Assembly: GCF_900109265.1 (NCBI RefSeq)
Contig: NZ_FNZM01000005.1
Coordinates: 366,836-430,835 of the forward strand
DNA length: 64,000 nt
Direction of reading: 5' to 3'
Source of the DNA: Paraburkholderia tropica
GTDB lineage: Bacteria; Pseudomonadota; Gammaproteobacteria; Burkholderiales; Burkholderiaceae
Position 1 is the stretch's first letter. Each line of letters opens with the position of its first letter. Below the pieces are notes generated by a model that did not search any database, had not been told where the DNA came from, and saw nothing but the letters and a program-made list of their open reading frames with translations. A program made the translations under genes and the position numbers. Shown piece by piece: positions 30,149-38,894 of the stretch.

Positions 30149-30736
30149 ATGTCCGTCGAACGCATTCAACAGCACTTTCGCGATAGCGCAGCGCTCCAGC
30201 TCGCCGCGATGGAAACCCTGGCGGTGCCCATTGCCGCCGCGGTCGATACCATGTTCGCCGCGCTGGCGAACGGCAACAAGATCCTTGCTTGCGGCAACGG
30301 CGGTTCGGCCGCCGTGGCCCAGCAATGCGCCGCCGAACTGATCGGCCGGTTCGAGCGCGAGCGTCCGGGCCTGCCCGCGATCGCACTCACCACCGACGCC
30401 TCGGTGCTCACCGCCGTCGCGAACGATTACGCGTACGAGCAGGTGTTCGCCAGGCAGGTGCGCGCACTCGGCCAGCCCGGCGATGTGCTGCTCGCGATCA
30501 CCACGTCGGGCAATTCGGCGAACGTGCTGGCGGCCATCCAGGAAGCGCACGAGCGCGAAATGATCGTGATCGCGCTGACCGGCAAGGGCGGCGGCCAGAT
30601 CAACGGCGCGCTCGCCGACACCGATATTCAGCTGTGCGTGCCGTCCGGGCGGACCGCGCGCATTCAGGAAGTTCACCTGTTGACGATCCACTGCCTGTGC
30701 GACGGCATCGACGCGATGCTGCTGGGCGACGACTGA
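30149..30736 (+). CDS. diaA: SIS-domain DnaA initiator-associating protein
   Basis: This 195-residue single SIS domain has the sugar-phosphate loop [12 protein letters not shown] and [13 protein letters not shown]. By sequence alone it could be GmhA (sedoheptulose-7-phosphate isomerase), but the order rsmI - yraN - this gene - BON lipoprotein is that of E. coli yraL-(yraM)-yraN-diaA-dolP. DiaA tetramers bind DnaA and promote initiation at oriC. The ATG at 30149 is 193 bp after yraN, so it may have its own promoter. Confidence 0.88.
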   Translation: MSVERIQQHFRDSAALQLAAMETLAVPIAAAVDTMFAALANGNKILACGNGGSAAVAQQCAAELIGRFERERPGLPAIALTTDASVLTAVANDYAYEQVFARQVRALGQPGDVLLAITTSGNSANVLAAIQEAHEREMIVIALTGKGGGQINGALADTDIQLCVPSGRTARIQEVHLLTIHCLCDGIDAMLLGDD

Positions 30737-30764
30737 CACCCGAAGGACGAAGGAGAGGCACTTG

Positions 30765-31550
30765 ATGATCAGAACCGGCATGACGCGCGCGCTGGCACGG
30801 ACCACGCTGACGATCGGCTTCGCGGCTTCGCTGTGCGCGAGCCTGCAAGGCTGCTTTCTCGCGCTCGCGGGCGCGGCGGGCGGCACGGCACTCGTGGCGA
30901 CCGACCGCCGCACCGTGGGCTCGCAAACCGAAGATCGCGAGATTCAGGTGAAGGCGCTCTCGAACGTGAGCAACGCGCTGCCCGACACCGCGCACGTCAA
31001 CGTAGCGGTGTTCAATCAGCGCGTGCTGCTGACCGGCGAAGTGCCCGACGAAGCGTCGAAGCAGAAGGCCGAGAGCATCGTGCGCGGCGTCACGAATGTG
31101 GAATCGGTCGTCAACGAACTGGCGGTCATGCCGGCGAGTTCGTTCTCGTCGCGCGCCAACGACTCGTATCTCGAAGGGCGCGTGAAGGCCGAACTGGTCG
31201 CGTACAAGAACATCTCCGCGAACAACTTCAAGGTCGTGTCCGAGCGCGGCAACATCTATCTGATGGGCCTCGTCACGCCGGAGGAAGGCCGTATCGCCGC
31301 CGACGCATCGAGCACGGTGATGGGCGTTTCGCAGGTCGTGAAGTGCTATCAGTACATCAACCCGCAGCAGGCGATGGCCGCGAATGCGTCGGCTGCGTCG
31401 GCGCCGCAGGCACCCGCCGCGACGGCCGATGCGCCGACCGTCGGCGCGATTCCGGATTCGGGCGTGAGCTCGCGTCCGATCGAGCAGCAGGCGCCCGCGC
31501 CCGTGACGGAATCCGCGCCGCATTCGGCCAACGGCGGAGCGACGATGTGA
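30765..31550 (+). CDS. dolP: Double-BON outer-membrane lipoprotein (DolP-like)
   Basis: This 261-residue lipoprotein has a signal peptide ending in lipobox SLQGC with Cys30. Two BON domains follow (about 55-125 and 133-205) that match DolP, which guards outer-membrane integrity and the BAM complex in E. coli. The C-terminal 55 residues are Ala/Pro-rich and exceed the 191-residue E. coli protein. GGAG lies 11 bases before the ATG. It is 28 bp after diaA and overlaps the next start, so the three form an operon. Confidence 0.9.
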   Translation: MIRTGMTRALARTTLTIGFAASLCASLQGCFLALAGAAGGTALVATDRRTVGSQTEDREIQVKALSNVSNALPDTAHVNVAVFNQRVLLTGEVPDEASKQKAESIVRGVTNVESVVNELAVMPASSFSSRANDSYLEGRVKAELVAYKNISANNFKVVSERGNIYLMGLVTPEEGRIAADASSTVMGVSQVVKCYQYINPQQAMAANASAASAPQAPAATADAPTVGAIPDSGVSSRPIEQQAPAPVTESAPHSANGGATM

Positions 31551-31915
31551 TGATGGGTCGTTCCGTGGTGGAAATTCGACGTGGCGTGATGGTGTTGGCC
31601 ATGGCGGCGGGCGGTGTCGCCGCCCTGTTCGGCGCGGCTCCGGCATTCGCCGCGGGCGACGGTCAGAGCATCGCGCGCACCAACGCGTGCATGGGCTGTC
31701 ACGCGGTGGATCGCCGTCTCGTGGGTCCGTCGTTCAATGACATCGCCGCTAAATACAAGGGCGATAAACTCGCGCAGGCCAAGCTCGAAAAGAAAGTCCG
31801 CGACGGCGGAGCGGGCGTGTGGGGCGCGATTCCGATGCCCTCGCATCCCGCGATGAGCGCCAGCGATATTCACGATGTCGTTGCGTGGATCCTGGCGGGC
31901 TCGCCTTCGAAATAG
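31550..31915 (+). CDS. Periplasmic class I cytochrome c (c551/c8-like)
   Basis: This 121-residue precursor has a signal peptide cleaved after AFA (34), the haem motif CMGCH (47-51) and the axial methionine in AIPMPSHP (Met96). It is a small soluble electron carrier. Its start codon overlaps the dolP stop (TGATG), and a second ATG follows directly at 31553, so the exact start is ambiguous by one codon. Confidence 0.93.
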   Translation: MMGRSVVEIRRGVMVLAMAAGGVAALFGAAPAFAAGDGQSIARTNACMGCHAVDRRLVGPSFNDIAAKYKGDKLAQAKLEKKVRDGGAGVWGAIPMPSHPAMSASDIHDVVAWILAGSPSK

Positions 31916-31940
31916 TTTTGCGTCAGCTCAAAAATGACGC

Positions 31941-31971
31941 TTGGCACAAGCAAATTTAGCTGTGCTAGAAT
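31941..31971 (+). promoter_or_regulatory. Promoter of tRNA-Ala
   Basis: TTGGCA (31941-31946) and TAGAAT (31966-31971) lie 19 bp apart; TGC directly before the -10 makes it an extended -10. Transcription would begin a few bases before the tRNA at 31984. Confidence 0.6.
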
Positions 31972-31983
31972 CATTTTCGTTGT

Positions 31984-32059
<76 letters not shown>

Positions 32060-32068
32060 AACGAATTC

Positions 32069-32107
32069 AAAGGGTTACAGGCGCTTGCCTGTAACCCTTT
32101 TTCGTTT
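32069..32107 (+). terminator. Rho-independent terminator of tRNA-Ala
   Basis: AAAGGGTTACAGGC and GCCTGTAACCCTTTTT form a long stem with TTTTTCGTTTT behind it. Confidence 0.93.
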
Positions 32108-32110
32108 TGG

Positions 32111-32160
32111 GTTTGCCTTTCAGGTTTGCCTTTCAGGTTTGCCTTTCAGGTTTGCCTTTT
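32111..32160. repeat. 13 bp tandem repeat GTTTGCCTTTCAG
   Basis: Three perfect units (32111-32123, 32124-32136, 32137-32149) and an 11-base partial unit follow directly after the tRNA terminator. The array is non-coding and too short and spacer-free to be CRISPR. Confidence 0.93.
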
Positions 32161-32188
32161 CGCGTTGTCGCCGCACAGGCTCGTCACG

Positions 32189-32635
32189 CTACGCGCGAGC
32201 TTCCGCTTCGACCAGCATCGCCAGCAACGCAAGCGAGTCCTGCCATCCGAGATAACACGCCTCGGCCGGAATCATTTCCGGAATGCCTTCCTGCGTGACG
32301 TCCATTTCCGTGCCGCAAAACACCGCGCGCAAGACGACCGTGGTGTGCATCACGCCAGGCAGATTCGGATCGTCGAAGGTGCCGGAATACTTCAGCCGCA
32401 GGCCGGGCGTCAGCTCCAGATACTCGCCGCCGAACGCATGACTCGCGCCCGTCGCGAAGTGCGTGAAGGACATGCGATAACGGCCGCCGACCACGGCATC
32501 GAGTTCATGCACGGTGCCCGTGAAGCCATGGGGCGGCAGCCATTTCGCGAGCGCGGCGGCATCGAGAAACGCGCGATACACACGCTCGGGCGTGGCGCGC
32601 AGCACGCGATGAAGGCGCACGGTGTTCGTCGGCAT
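32189..32635 (-). CDS. AHSA1/SRPBCC-family protein
   Basis: This 148-residue START-like (SRPBCC) protein has the family opening RVLRATPERVYRAFLD and the middle GGRYRMSFTH. Such small cavity proteins bind hydrophobic ligands or resemble the Aha1 C-domain; no function can be given. GGAGGACCC before the ATG at 32635 fixes the start. It is convergent with the tRNA. Confidence 0.85.
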   Translation of the reverse strand: MPTNTVRLHRVLRATPERVYRAFLDAAALAKWLPPHGFTGTVHELDAVVGGRYRMSFTHFATGASHAFGGEYLELTPGLRLKYSGTFDDPNLPGVMHTTVVLRAVFCGTEMDVTQEGIPEMIPAEACYLGWQDSLALLAMLVEAEARA

Positions 32636-32795
32636 AAGGGTCCTCCGTTCGGCAATGTCCGTCGGGTCGTCGGCTAACCGGTTCATCCCATTCTAGGCGA
32701 CGCCTCGCGCAACGCGATTCGCGCGGCCGCGCATCGCCTACACTTCTTCCATCACCGGGCCACGAGCCCGGCACATCCGGAGAAGGGAGGCCATC

Positions 32796-33104
32796 ATGCC
32801 CGCCGCCGCACAACCGACGCTGATGCCGTCGACTCAGAAAGTCGATTACGAAGGCTTCGAAATTCATATCAAGGCGATGCCCGCGGACGACGTCGGCACG
32901 CGCTACACCTACACCGCGTATGTCTGCCATCCGGGCGCGAATGCGGCGCTGCCGGGCCACACGGTCCCGTATCACCCCGACGGCGACGAAACTTTCCGCA
33001 GCGATCAGGACGCGAAAGACGAAGCCACGCACGTCGGAAAAAGCATCATCGACGGCACGCATCCGGATCTTTCGGTGCTGGGGCTCGTGACGCAGGGGTT
33101 TTGA
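32796..33104 (+). CDS. Conserved hypothetical protein, 102 residues
   Basis: GGGAGG lies before the ATG and codon use matches the neighbours. The protein has no signal peptide, membrane segment or cysteine cluster; it holds a single cysteine (VCHPG). I do not recognise a family. The middle (YEGFEIHIKAMPADDVG) and the end (HPDLSVLGLVTQGF) look folded and acidic to neutral, so it is probably a small cytoplasmic protein. Confidence 0.65.
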   Translation: MPAAAQPTLMPSTQKVDYEGFEIHIKAMPADDVGTRYTYTAYVCHPGANAALPGHTVPYHPDGDETFRSDQDAKDEATHVGKSIIDGTHPDLSVLGLVTQGF

Positions 33105-33263
33105 GTGGCGGCGGCGATGGTCGGTTGAATCGCAACTAACAGCCAGACGCAGCCGCGCTGACACACTGCTCCCGCAGACAGCCCGGCCCGGCACGACCAC
33201 GCAAACTTGCGTCGCGGCGCTGTTACCATCGGCGCTTCCCATCACGTTGCCGCCGCCCGTCCG

Positions 33264-34070
33264 ATGCTCGCGCTCAAGCTCACGCTCGTCCCGCTTTTTT
33301 TGTTGTTCGTGTCGCTGTCGGGCAAGCGTTGGGGGCCGAAAGTGGCCGGCTGGCTGGCGGGACTGCCCGTCGTCGCCGGGCCGATTCTCTGGTTGTTGAC
33401 GATGGAGCACGGCGCCGCGTTCGGCGCGCGCGCCGCGACGCTCTCGCTGTACGCGATCCTCGCTTCCGAATCCTTCAACTTCGCCTACGCCTGGACCTGC
33501 CGCGCGCGATCGTGGCCGTTGGCGCTCGGCGCGGGTCTCGTCGCGTGGTTCGCCGCCGCTTGCGTGCTCGCGCAGTTGCCGGTGTCGTGGCCGTGGGCGC
33601 TCGGCGCGGCGCTGGCCGCCACGCTGTTCGGTCAGACTTTCCTGCCGCGCAGCGAGGTGGTCGCGGCGGGCGCGCCGCTCACCCGAACCGATCTCGCCAC
33701 TCGCATGGCCGCGGGCGCGGCGCTCACGCTGGCGGTCACAACGCTCTCGTCGCGTCTTGGGGCGGCGTGGAGCGGGCTGTTCGCGGTGTTTCCGCTGCTG
33801 GGCAGCGTGCTGGCGGTGTCGTCGCATCGCGCGCACGGGGCGGCATTCGTGATCGCGCTGCTGCGCGGCATGGTGCTGGGGCGCTTCGGTTTCGCGGCGT
33901 TCTGTCTGACGCTGACGCTCGGTCTCGCACGCCAGCCGACGGCGCTCGCGTTCGCCGAAGCCGTGCTGATCGCGATGCTGGTTCAGGTGACGAGTGCGCG
34001 TCTCGCGCGTTTGCGGCGCGCGTCCACGCAAGAGCGCGAGGTCTGCGCGAGCGTCGTCGCGCCGGACTGA
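33264..34070 (+). CDS. Integral membrane protein of unknown function
   Basis: This 268-residue protein has about eight hydrophobic segments. The conserved-looking loop SGKRWGPKVAGWLAGLPVVA near 22-41 recalls GlpM/LrgB-like small membrane proteins, but I cannot assign a family. The start at 33264 (MLALKLTLVPLF) places a membrane segment at once. It is the only gene of its unit and is followed by a long gap. Confidence 0.7.
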   Translation: MLALKLTLVPLFLLFVSLSGKRWGPKVAGWLAGLPVVAGPILWLLTMEHGAAFGARAATLSLYAILASESFNFAYAWTCRARSWPLALGAGLVAWFAAACVLAQLPVSWPWALGAALAATLFGQTFLPRSEVVAAGAPLTRTDLATRMAAGAALTLAVTTLSSRLGAAWSGLFAVFPLLGSVLAVSSHRAHGAAFVIALLRGMVLGRFGFAAFCLTLTLGLARQPTALAFAEAVLIAMLVQVTSARLARLRRASTQEREVCASVVAPD

Positions 34071-34155
34071 TCGGCGAAAAAGTGTTCCGGGGAAGCGAGA
34101 AGAGGTGCGATCCGCGTCCCCGGATGGAGGAGGCGGATCGAAGCACAGGAAGAGG
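34071..34155. other. Left part of a 351 bp gene-free gap
   Basis: The gap 34071-34421 between the membrane-protein gene and the DUF4148 gene holds only a terminator at 34156-34185 and a perfect inverted repeat at 34325-34364. Nothing else was seen. Confidence 0.4.
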
Positions 34156-34185
34156 AAAAAGGCCCGGACGCCGGAGCGCCCGGGC
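34156..34185 (-). terminator. Rho-independent terminator on the minus strand
   Basis: On the minus strand GCCCGG...CCGGGC is followed by CTTTTTCC. It lies 236 bases past the DUF4148 stop and could end that transcript. Confidence 0.65.
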
Positions 34186-34324
34186 AAGCCGCCGGAAATC
34201 CGACGGCGGAGGTTGCTGTAGACGCCTCGCACAAGCTGCGCGGCGTCGATGTCTGTCGATGGCGATGTCGGTATCGCGGTCGAAGCACTCCTAGTGCACG
34301 TTGTCCACGCACAGCGCAACGACC

Positions 34325-34364
34325 GACGGGCCCGCGCTCGAATCGAGTCGAGCGCGGGCCCGTC
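34325..34364. repeat. Perfect 17 bp inverted repeat with a 6-base loop
   Basis: GACGGGCCCGCGCTCGA and its exact complement flank ATCGAG. There is no T-run on either side, so it is either an mRNA-stabilising hairpin at the end of the DUF4148 transcript or a REP-like element. Confidence 0.85.
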
Positions 34365-34421
34365 CGGGGTACTTACGCGGCGTGCCGTTTCACGAACGGC
34401 AGGGCGCGTGAACTTGCGAAC

Positions 34422-34736
34422 TTACTGGCCGAAGTAAACCGGCTTGATGTTCGGCTGCGTGTGGCTGCCGGCTTGCGTCGAACCGTTGGTCGATGCGCCG
34501 TAGGCCGTGGCTTCAGCCGTGGCGTTCTGTTGCGCCACGCGCGCTTGCGCGGCTTGCAGGTCTTCCGGGTAGTACGGGCTCGACAGGCCCGGGCGATAGC
34601 CGGCCTTTTCGAGCTGCACGAGTTCTGCGCGCACTTGAGCGCGGGTCAGCGGCTGGTTCGTGCTCTGTTGAGCGAACGAGAGGGCCGGAGCGGCGAGAAC
34701 GGTCGCAGCGAGTGCTGCAGCAATCAGGGACTTCAT
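34422..34736 (-). CDS. Secreted DUF4148 protein
   Basis: This 104-residue precursor has a Sec signal peptide cleaved after LSFA (22). The mature part has the DUF4148 pattern LTRAQVRAELVQLEKAGY, then YYPEDLQAAQARV, and an Asn/Ser/Thr-rich tail. These proteins are abundant in Burkholderia and have no known function. GGAGG lies eight bases before the ATG at 34736. It is divergent from the bufferin operon and shares its 360 bp promoter region. Confidence 0.92.
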   Translation of the reverse strand: MKSLIAAALAATVLAAPALSFAQQSTNQPLTRAQVRAELVQLEKAGYRPGLSSPYYPEDLQAAQARVAQQNATAEATAYGASTNGSTQAGSHTQPNIKPVYFGQ

Positions 34737-35096
34737 GGTCAACAACCTCCAAAGATTATGTTTCGGACCGTAACAATCGTCTTGCTCGATCCGTTGATGG
34801 CACTTTATTGCAGTGCACTTCAAAGATAAATATTGAGATGTGGCAAACATCGTTGCGAAAATTGAAATAGTTTTCGGAATTTCGGTGCCAGATCCGACGT
34901 TTTTCATCGGATTCCATGCACCGGGGGCAACGGCGCCCTGCGGCCTGCGCGGCGAGCTTTTCGGTGAGGCAAAATAGTGCGCGGCCGGTCGTGCACTGCA
35001 GCGACGGCCTCGACAATCACCGATCCCCATCTCTGTTCGCATGCCGATCGACATCGGCACGGACATCGACATCGAATTCGCTCAAGGAGAGTCCTC
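34737..35096. other. Divergent promoter region of DUF4148 and the bufferin operon
   Basis: The middle (about 34760-34880) is AT-rich. An inverted GCAC...GTGC repeat lies near 34799-34816. I cannot name an operator for a copper regulator or an ECF sigma site with confidence. No gene is visible. Confidence 0.45.
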
Positions 35097-35345
35097 ATGA
35101 AAAACGCACTTAGCCGTCAGGCGGTGATCGCCGCCGCGCTCGCGGGTCTGGCGACGGCGGGCGTCGCGCACGCGGACGACACCGTCAATTGCTACGGCGT
35201 CGCCAAGGCCGGCAAGAACGATTGCTCCAGCAAGACCGGCGTGCACGACTGCGCGGGCCAGGCCAAGGTCGATCACGACAAGGGCGACTTCAAGACCATG
35301 CCGAAGGGCACCTGCGAAAAGCTCGGCGGCACGCCGGAGCAATAA
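35097..35345 (+). CDS. bufA1: Bufferin precursor peptide (DUF2282)
   Basis: This 82-residue precursor has a Sec signal peptide cleaved after AHA (26). The mature peptide has four cysteines at 32, 43, 52 and 73 in the motifs [19 protein letters not shown] and KGTC, the DUF2282/BufA1 pattern. In characterised bufferins the MNIO enzyme converts core cysteines to thiooxazoles that bind copper, and the peptide is exported to protect the envelope. Here GGAG lies before the ATG, and bufB starts two bases after the stop. It is the first gene of bufA1-bufB-bufC. Confidence 0.92.
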   Translation: MKNALSRQAVIAAALAGLATAGVAHADDTVNCYGVAKAGKNDCSSKTGVHDCAGQAKVDHDKGDFKTMPKGTCEKLGGTPEQ

Positions 35346-35347
35346 GC

Positions 35348-36250
35348 GTGAGCCGGACCGCAAAGCCGGCGCGGGGCGTCGGCATCGGCTTGCGGCATGC
35401 GCATTTCGACGCGTTCATGCGCGCGTCGGCGCAGGAAGACGTCGGCGTGCGCGGTGTGCGTGACGTGGCCTGGCTCGAAGTGCACAGCGAGAATTATTTC
35501 GGCGACGGCGGCTACGATCTGCACGTGCTCGACACGGTGCGGCGCGATTGGCCCGTGAGTCTGCACGGCGTCGGTCTCGGGCTCGGCAGCGCCGCGCCGC
35601 TCGACGAATCGCACCTCGCGCGTCTCGCGCGGCTCGTCGAGCGCATCGAACCGGCGCTCGTCTCCGAGCATCTGTGCTGGGGCGCGACGCCGCATGCGGC
35701 GCTGCACGATCTGCTGCCGATGCCGCTCAATCAGGCGTCGCTCGATCATCTGAGCGCGCGCGTGTCGCGTCTGCAAGACACGCTGCGCCGCCGCGTGCTG
35801 ATCGAAAACGTCTCGACGTACGTGCGTTTTCGCGATGACAGCTATGGCGAGACCGCGTTTCTCGCGGCGCTGTCGCGGCGCACCGGTTGCGGCGTGCTGC
35901 TCGACGTGAACAATCTCTACGTGAACGCGCGCAATCACGGCGAAGATGCTTCAGAGGCGATGGCCGCGCTGCCGCGCGAGGCGGTCGGCGAGCTGCATCT
36001 TGCGGGGCATCGCGTGACGCCCGCCGCCGTCATCGACGATCACGGCTCGCGCGTCGCGCCCGCGGTGTGGTCGCTGTACGCCGCTGCGTTGCAGCGCTTC
36101 GGCGCGGTGCCGACGCTGATCGAGTGGGACACCGACGTGCCGCCGCTCGACGTGCTGCTCGACGAGGCGCGCCTCGCGCGCGACCACATGACGCGCGCGG
36201 AACGCGAGGCGGACGCGCATGCCGGCGCGAGCACGGCGGAGCGACCATGA
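35348..36250 (+). CDS. bufB: MNIO peptide-modifying enzyme (DUF692)
   Basis: This 300-residue TIM-barrel protein belongs to the multinuclear non-haem iron oxidases that modify RiPP precursors. Expected metal ligands are all present: HSENY (46-50), His73 in SLHGVG, E107-H108, E153-N154 in LIENVS, D186 and N188 in LDVNN, His217, His221, and Glu259 in LIEWD. It should use iron and oxygen to convert cysteines of the upstream peptide. The start is a GTG at 35348 with GGAG upstream; its stop overlaps the bufC start by four bases. Confidence 0.93.
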   Translation: MSRTAKPARGVGIGLRHAHFDAFMRASAQEDVGVRGVRDVAWLEVHSENYFGDGGYDLHVLDTVRRDWPVSLHGVGLGLGSAAPLDESHLARLARLVERIEPALVSEHLCWGATPHAALHDLLPMPLNQASLDHLSARVSRLQDTLRRRVLIENVSTYVRFRDDSYGETAFLAALSRRTGCGVLLDVNNLYVNARNHGEDASEAMAALPREAVGELHLAGHRVTPAAVIDDHGSRVAPAVWSLYAAALQRFGAVPTLIEWDTDVPPLDVLLDEARLARDHMTRAEREADAHAGASTAERP

Positions 36251-37074
36251 GCGCCGATCGCCACGATGCCGATGATTCGCTGGCCGCGTTGCAAGCGGCG
36301 TTCGCAAACGCACTCGACGATCCCGCCGCCGATGTCGCGCTCGCCGCACATCTGCGCTTCGCGAGCGGTGTGAATGACGCGCGCCTCGGCCTCTATCGCG
36401 GCAACGTGCGCGCGGCACGCCGTCAAGCGCTCGCGAGCGCGTATCCGGTGCTCGCGGCGCTCACGGGCGATGTGTATTTCGACGCGCTCGCGCTCGCCTA
36501 CGCGCGTGCGCATCCGTCGCGCGAGGCCGATCTGAATCGCTTTGGCGCGATGCTGCCGACGTTCGTCGAGCGCTACGAACGCGACGCGCGTTACGCGTAT
36601 TTCGGCGATGTCGCGCGCCTCGAATGGGCGCTGCATCGCGCGGCCTATGCTGCCGACGCCACGCCATTGAGCGCCGCGCAATGGCAGGCCATCGGCGCCG
36701 ATCGTCTGATGGGCGCGCGCCTTGCGCTGCATCCCGCCTGTACGGCGTTCGCTTCGCGCTACGCCGTGCTGGCGATCTGGCGCGCGCATCAGCACGATCA
36801 GCACGATCAGGAAAACACCGCGCCAGACGCCTGGCCCGCGCGCATCGACGAGCCTGGCTGGACGCTCGTTGTGCGCCCGCGCTGGCATGCGCGGCCGCTC
36901 GCGCAGACGCGCGCGGCGCACGAAGCGTTCGTCGCTTTGCAGCATGGCGCGACGCTCGACGAAGCGCTCGAACGCGCGTTCGATATCGACGCCGATTTCG
37001 ATTTCGGCACGCAATGGCGCGTCTGGATCGAGGCGGGCGCGATCACCGGTTTGCTCGATTCGAATAGCGGCTAG
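36247..37074 (+). CDS. bufC: MNIO partner protein (DUF2063)
   Basis: This 275-residue protein has the DUF2063 N-terminal helical domain ([12 protein letters not shown], then [31 protein letters not shown]) and a C-terminal domain of the HvfC/BufC type. These proteins bind the MNIO enzyme and present the precursor peptide to it. It overlaps bufB by ATGA (36247-36250), which implies coupled translation at fixed ratio. No BufD/DoxX gene follows. Confidence 0.92.
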   Translation: MSADRHDADDSLAALQAAFANALDDPAADVALAAHLRFASGVNDARLGLYRGNVRAARRQALASAYPVLAALTGDVYFDALALAYARAHPSREADLNRFGAMLPTFVERYERDARYAYFGDVARLEWALHRAAYAADATPLSAAQWQAIGADRLMGARLALHPACTAFASRYAVLAIWRAHQHDQHDQENTAPDAWPARIDEPGWTLVVRPRWHARPLAQTRAAHEAFVALQHGATLDEALERAFDIDADFDFGTQWRVWIEAGAITGLLDSNSG

Positions 37075-37283
37075 CGCACATAAAAACGCCGATTTTCTGG
37101 CGCGCAAAATAAATGCAGGAATCCGAATCAAGTGACGCTGCGCCATTGTTCAGTCAATACGTAATAAACGAACAAGCGAGACGACCAGGCGAGCTTCATG
37201 CGACGCCATGCGTGGCAAACCCCACACGTCGTGCGATTCGCGGACTACACTCGATTGCAAACCGCCTCGCACGCGCCACCGTC

Positions 37284-38789
37284 ATGATGACCCGCCGACC
37301 GAACGTGATGATCGTCATCAGCATCGTGCTGGCCGCCGTGCTTACGGCGGTGGCGGGCTGGGTCATGGCGCAGATGCGCGAAGACGCGCTCGCGAGCGCG
37401 CGCGCCGCCGCGTACAACATGGCGCTGCTGTTCGAGCGCGATGCGGCGCGCAATCTGGAGATCTACGAGCTGTCCTTGCAGGCCGTGATCGACGCGCTCG
37501 GCGATCCGCGCATCGCCGAACTGCCCGACGATATCCGCCAGAACGTGCTGTTCGACCGCTCGGCCACGGCGAAGCATCTGGGCGTGATTCTCGTGGCGAA
37601 CGAGGCCGGCGACGTGATTTTCGACTCGCGCGCTTCGCCGCCGCGCGAGGTCAACGTCGCGGACCGCGACTACTTCATCGTGCAGCGCGACACACCGAAC
37701 ATGGGGCTCTACGTGAGCCGCCCCTTCATTCCGCGCGACGGCGCCGCCAACGCAACCATCGGCCTGAGCCGCCGCCTTTCGAAGCCCGACGGCACGTTCG
37801 CGGGCGTGGTCGTCGGCACCATGCGGCTCGACTATTTCCGTCAGTTGATGAGCGGCGTGGAGATCGGCGCGAACGGCGTGGTCACGCTCACGCTCGCCGA
37901 CGGCACGCTGCTGATGCGCCGCCCCTACGCGAGCGCGATGATCGGCAAGGATCTCGCCGATTCGGCGCTGTTTCACCGGTTCGAGCACGTCGAGGCGGGC
38001 GGTTTTTTCGGCGTCGGGCCGCTCGACGGCGTGCGGCGCTGGTTCGCGTTCCGGCGCGTGGAGGGCTATCCGCTCGTGTTCAGCGTCGCGGTGGCGGCGG
38101 GCGACATCTATTCGGAATGGCGCGTGCGCGCGTGGATCATCGGCTCGCTGACGGCGCTGCTCGATGCGTCGCTGATCACGCTCGCGCTGGTGCTCACGCG
38201 TCAGTTGCGCCGCCGCGAACGCGTGGAGGACGAACTGCGCGCGCTCGCGGGCACCGACGCGCTCACGGCGCTGGCGAATCGCCGCGCCTTCGAAGCGCGC
38301 GCCGACCACGAATGGTTGCGCGCGCGGCGTTCGGGTCAGCCGCTGGCGGTGATGATGATCGACGTCGATCGCTTCAAGCGCTTCAACGACCGCTACGGCC
38401 ACGCGGCCGGCGACGGCGCGCTCGCGGCGGTGGCGCGGGCGATCGGCGCGCATGCTCGGCGGCCCGGCGACTGTGCGGCGCGTTACGGCGGCGAGGAGTT
38501 CGTGCTGCTGCTGCCCGAGACCGGCGCGGCGCAGGCGCTTGCGCATGCCGAGCGGCTGCGTGCGGCGATCGAGGCATTGGCGGTGCCGCACGAGGACAGC
38601 CCGAACGGCGTGCTGACGGCCAGCGTGGGCGTGGCGAGCACCTCGGAGCGCGGCTTCGAGAACTGGCGCGCGCTGATCGAAGCCGCCGACGCCGCGCTCT
38701 ACACGGCCAAACGAGCGGGCCGCAACCGCGTGGCCGTCTGGCAGCCGAGCGTCGCGCGCGAGCCGCAGGACGCCGGGCCGGACCTCTGA
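37284..38789 (+). CDS. dCache-GGDEF diguanylate cyclase
   Basis: This 501-residue inner-membrane protein has a membrane helix at about 8-30, a periplasmic double-Cache sensor to about 285, a second helix, then a GGDEF domain. The active site is RYGGEEF and is intact. RPGD lies five residues before GGEEF, a canonical I-site, so c-di-GMP product inhibition is expected. It makes c-di-GMP in response to a small periplasmic ligand. The two ATG codons at 37284 and 37287 cannot be told apart. It lies 209 bp after bufC; no strong terminator separates them. Confidence 0.92.
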   Translation: MMTRRPNVMIVISIVLAAVLTAVAGWVMAQMREDALASARAAAYNMALLFERDAARNLEIYELSLQAVIDALGDPRIAELPDDIRQNVLFDRSATAKHLGVILVANEAGDVIFDSRASPPREVNVADRDYFIVQRDTPNMGLYVSRPFIPRDGAANATIGLSRRLSKPDGTFAGVVVGTMRLDYFRQLMSGVEIGANGVVTLTLADGTLLMRRPYASAMIGKDLADSALFHRFEHVEAGGFFGVGPLDGVRRWFAFRRVEGYPLVFSVAVAAGDIYSEWRVRAWIIGSLTALLDASLITLALVLTRQLRRRERVEDELRALAGTDALTALANRRAFEARADHEWLRARRSGQPLAVMMIDVDRFKRFNDRYGHAAGDGALAAVARAIGAHARRPGDCAARYGGEEFVLLLPETGAAQALAHAERLRAAIEALAVPHEDSPNGVLTASVGVASTSERGFENWRALIEAADAALYTAKRAGRNRVAVWQPSVAREPQDAGPDL

Positions 38790-38817
38790 GCGGATTGCGC
38801 GTTGTCGTTCGTCATTA

Positions 38818-38865
38818 AATATTACCCGGGTGATATTGCGCTCCATAATTTACCCGGGTAATATT
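38818..38865. promoter_or_regulatory. Two palindromic TTACCCGGGTAA-like boxes
   Basis: Box 1 is AATATTACCCGGGTGATATT (38818-38837) and box 2 is TAATTTACCCGGGTAATATT (38846-38865). Both centre on CCCGGG, and centre-to-centre distance is 28 bp. They lie 30 bp before the DUF2239 start, where a promoter is expected, and look like sites for a dimeric repressor. Confidence 0.75.
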
Positions 38866-38894
38866 CGCTGCACGATTCGAACGGAGCAATCGAC

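Noticed and set aside
30149..30736. GmhA phosphoheptose isomerase
   Set aside because: The fold fits, but gene order with rsmI, yraN and a BON lipoprotein is that of diaA, and no heptose-pathway genes lie nearby.
32111..32160. CRISPR array
   Set aside because: Units are 13 bp, directly adjacent, with no spacers and no cas genes in the window.
34771..34790. ECF-sigma-like GTAAC...CGAT promoter of the bufferin operon
   Set aside because: Spacing between the two elements is about 11 bp, too short for the known ECF patterns.
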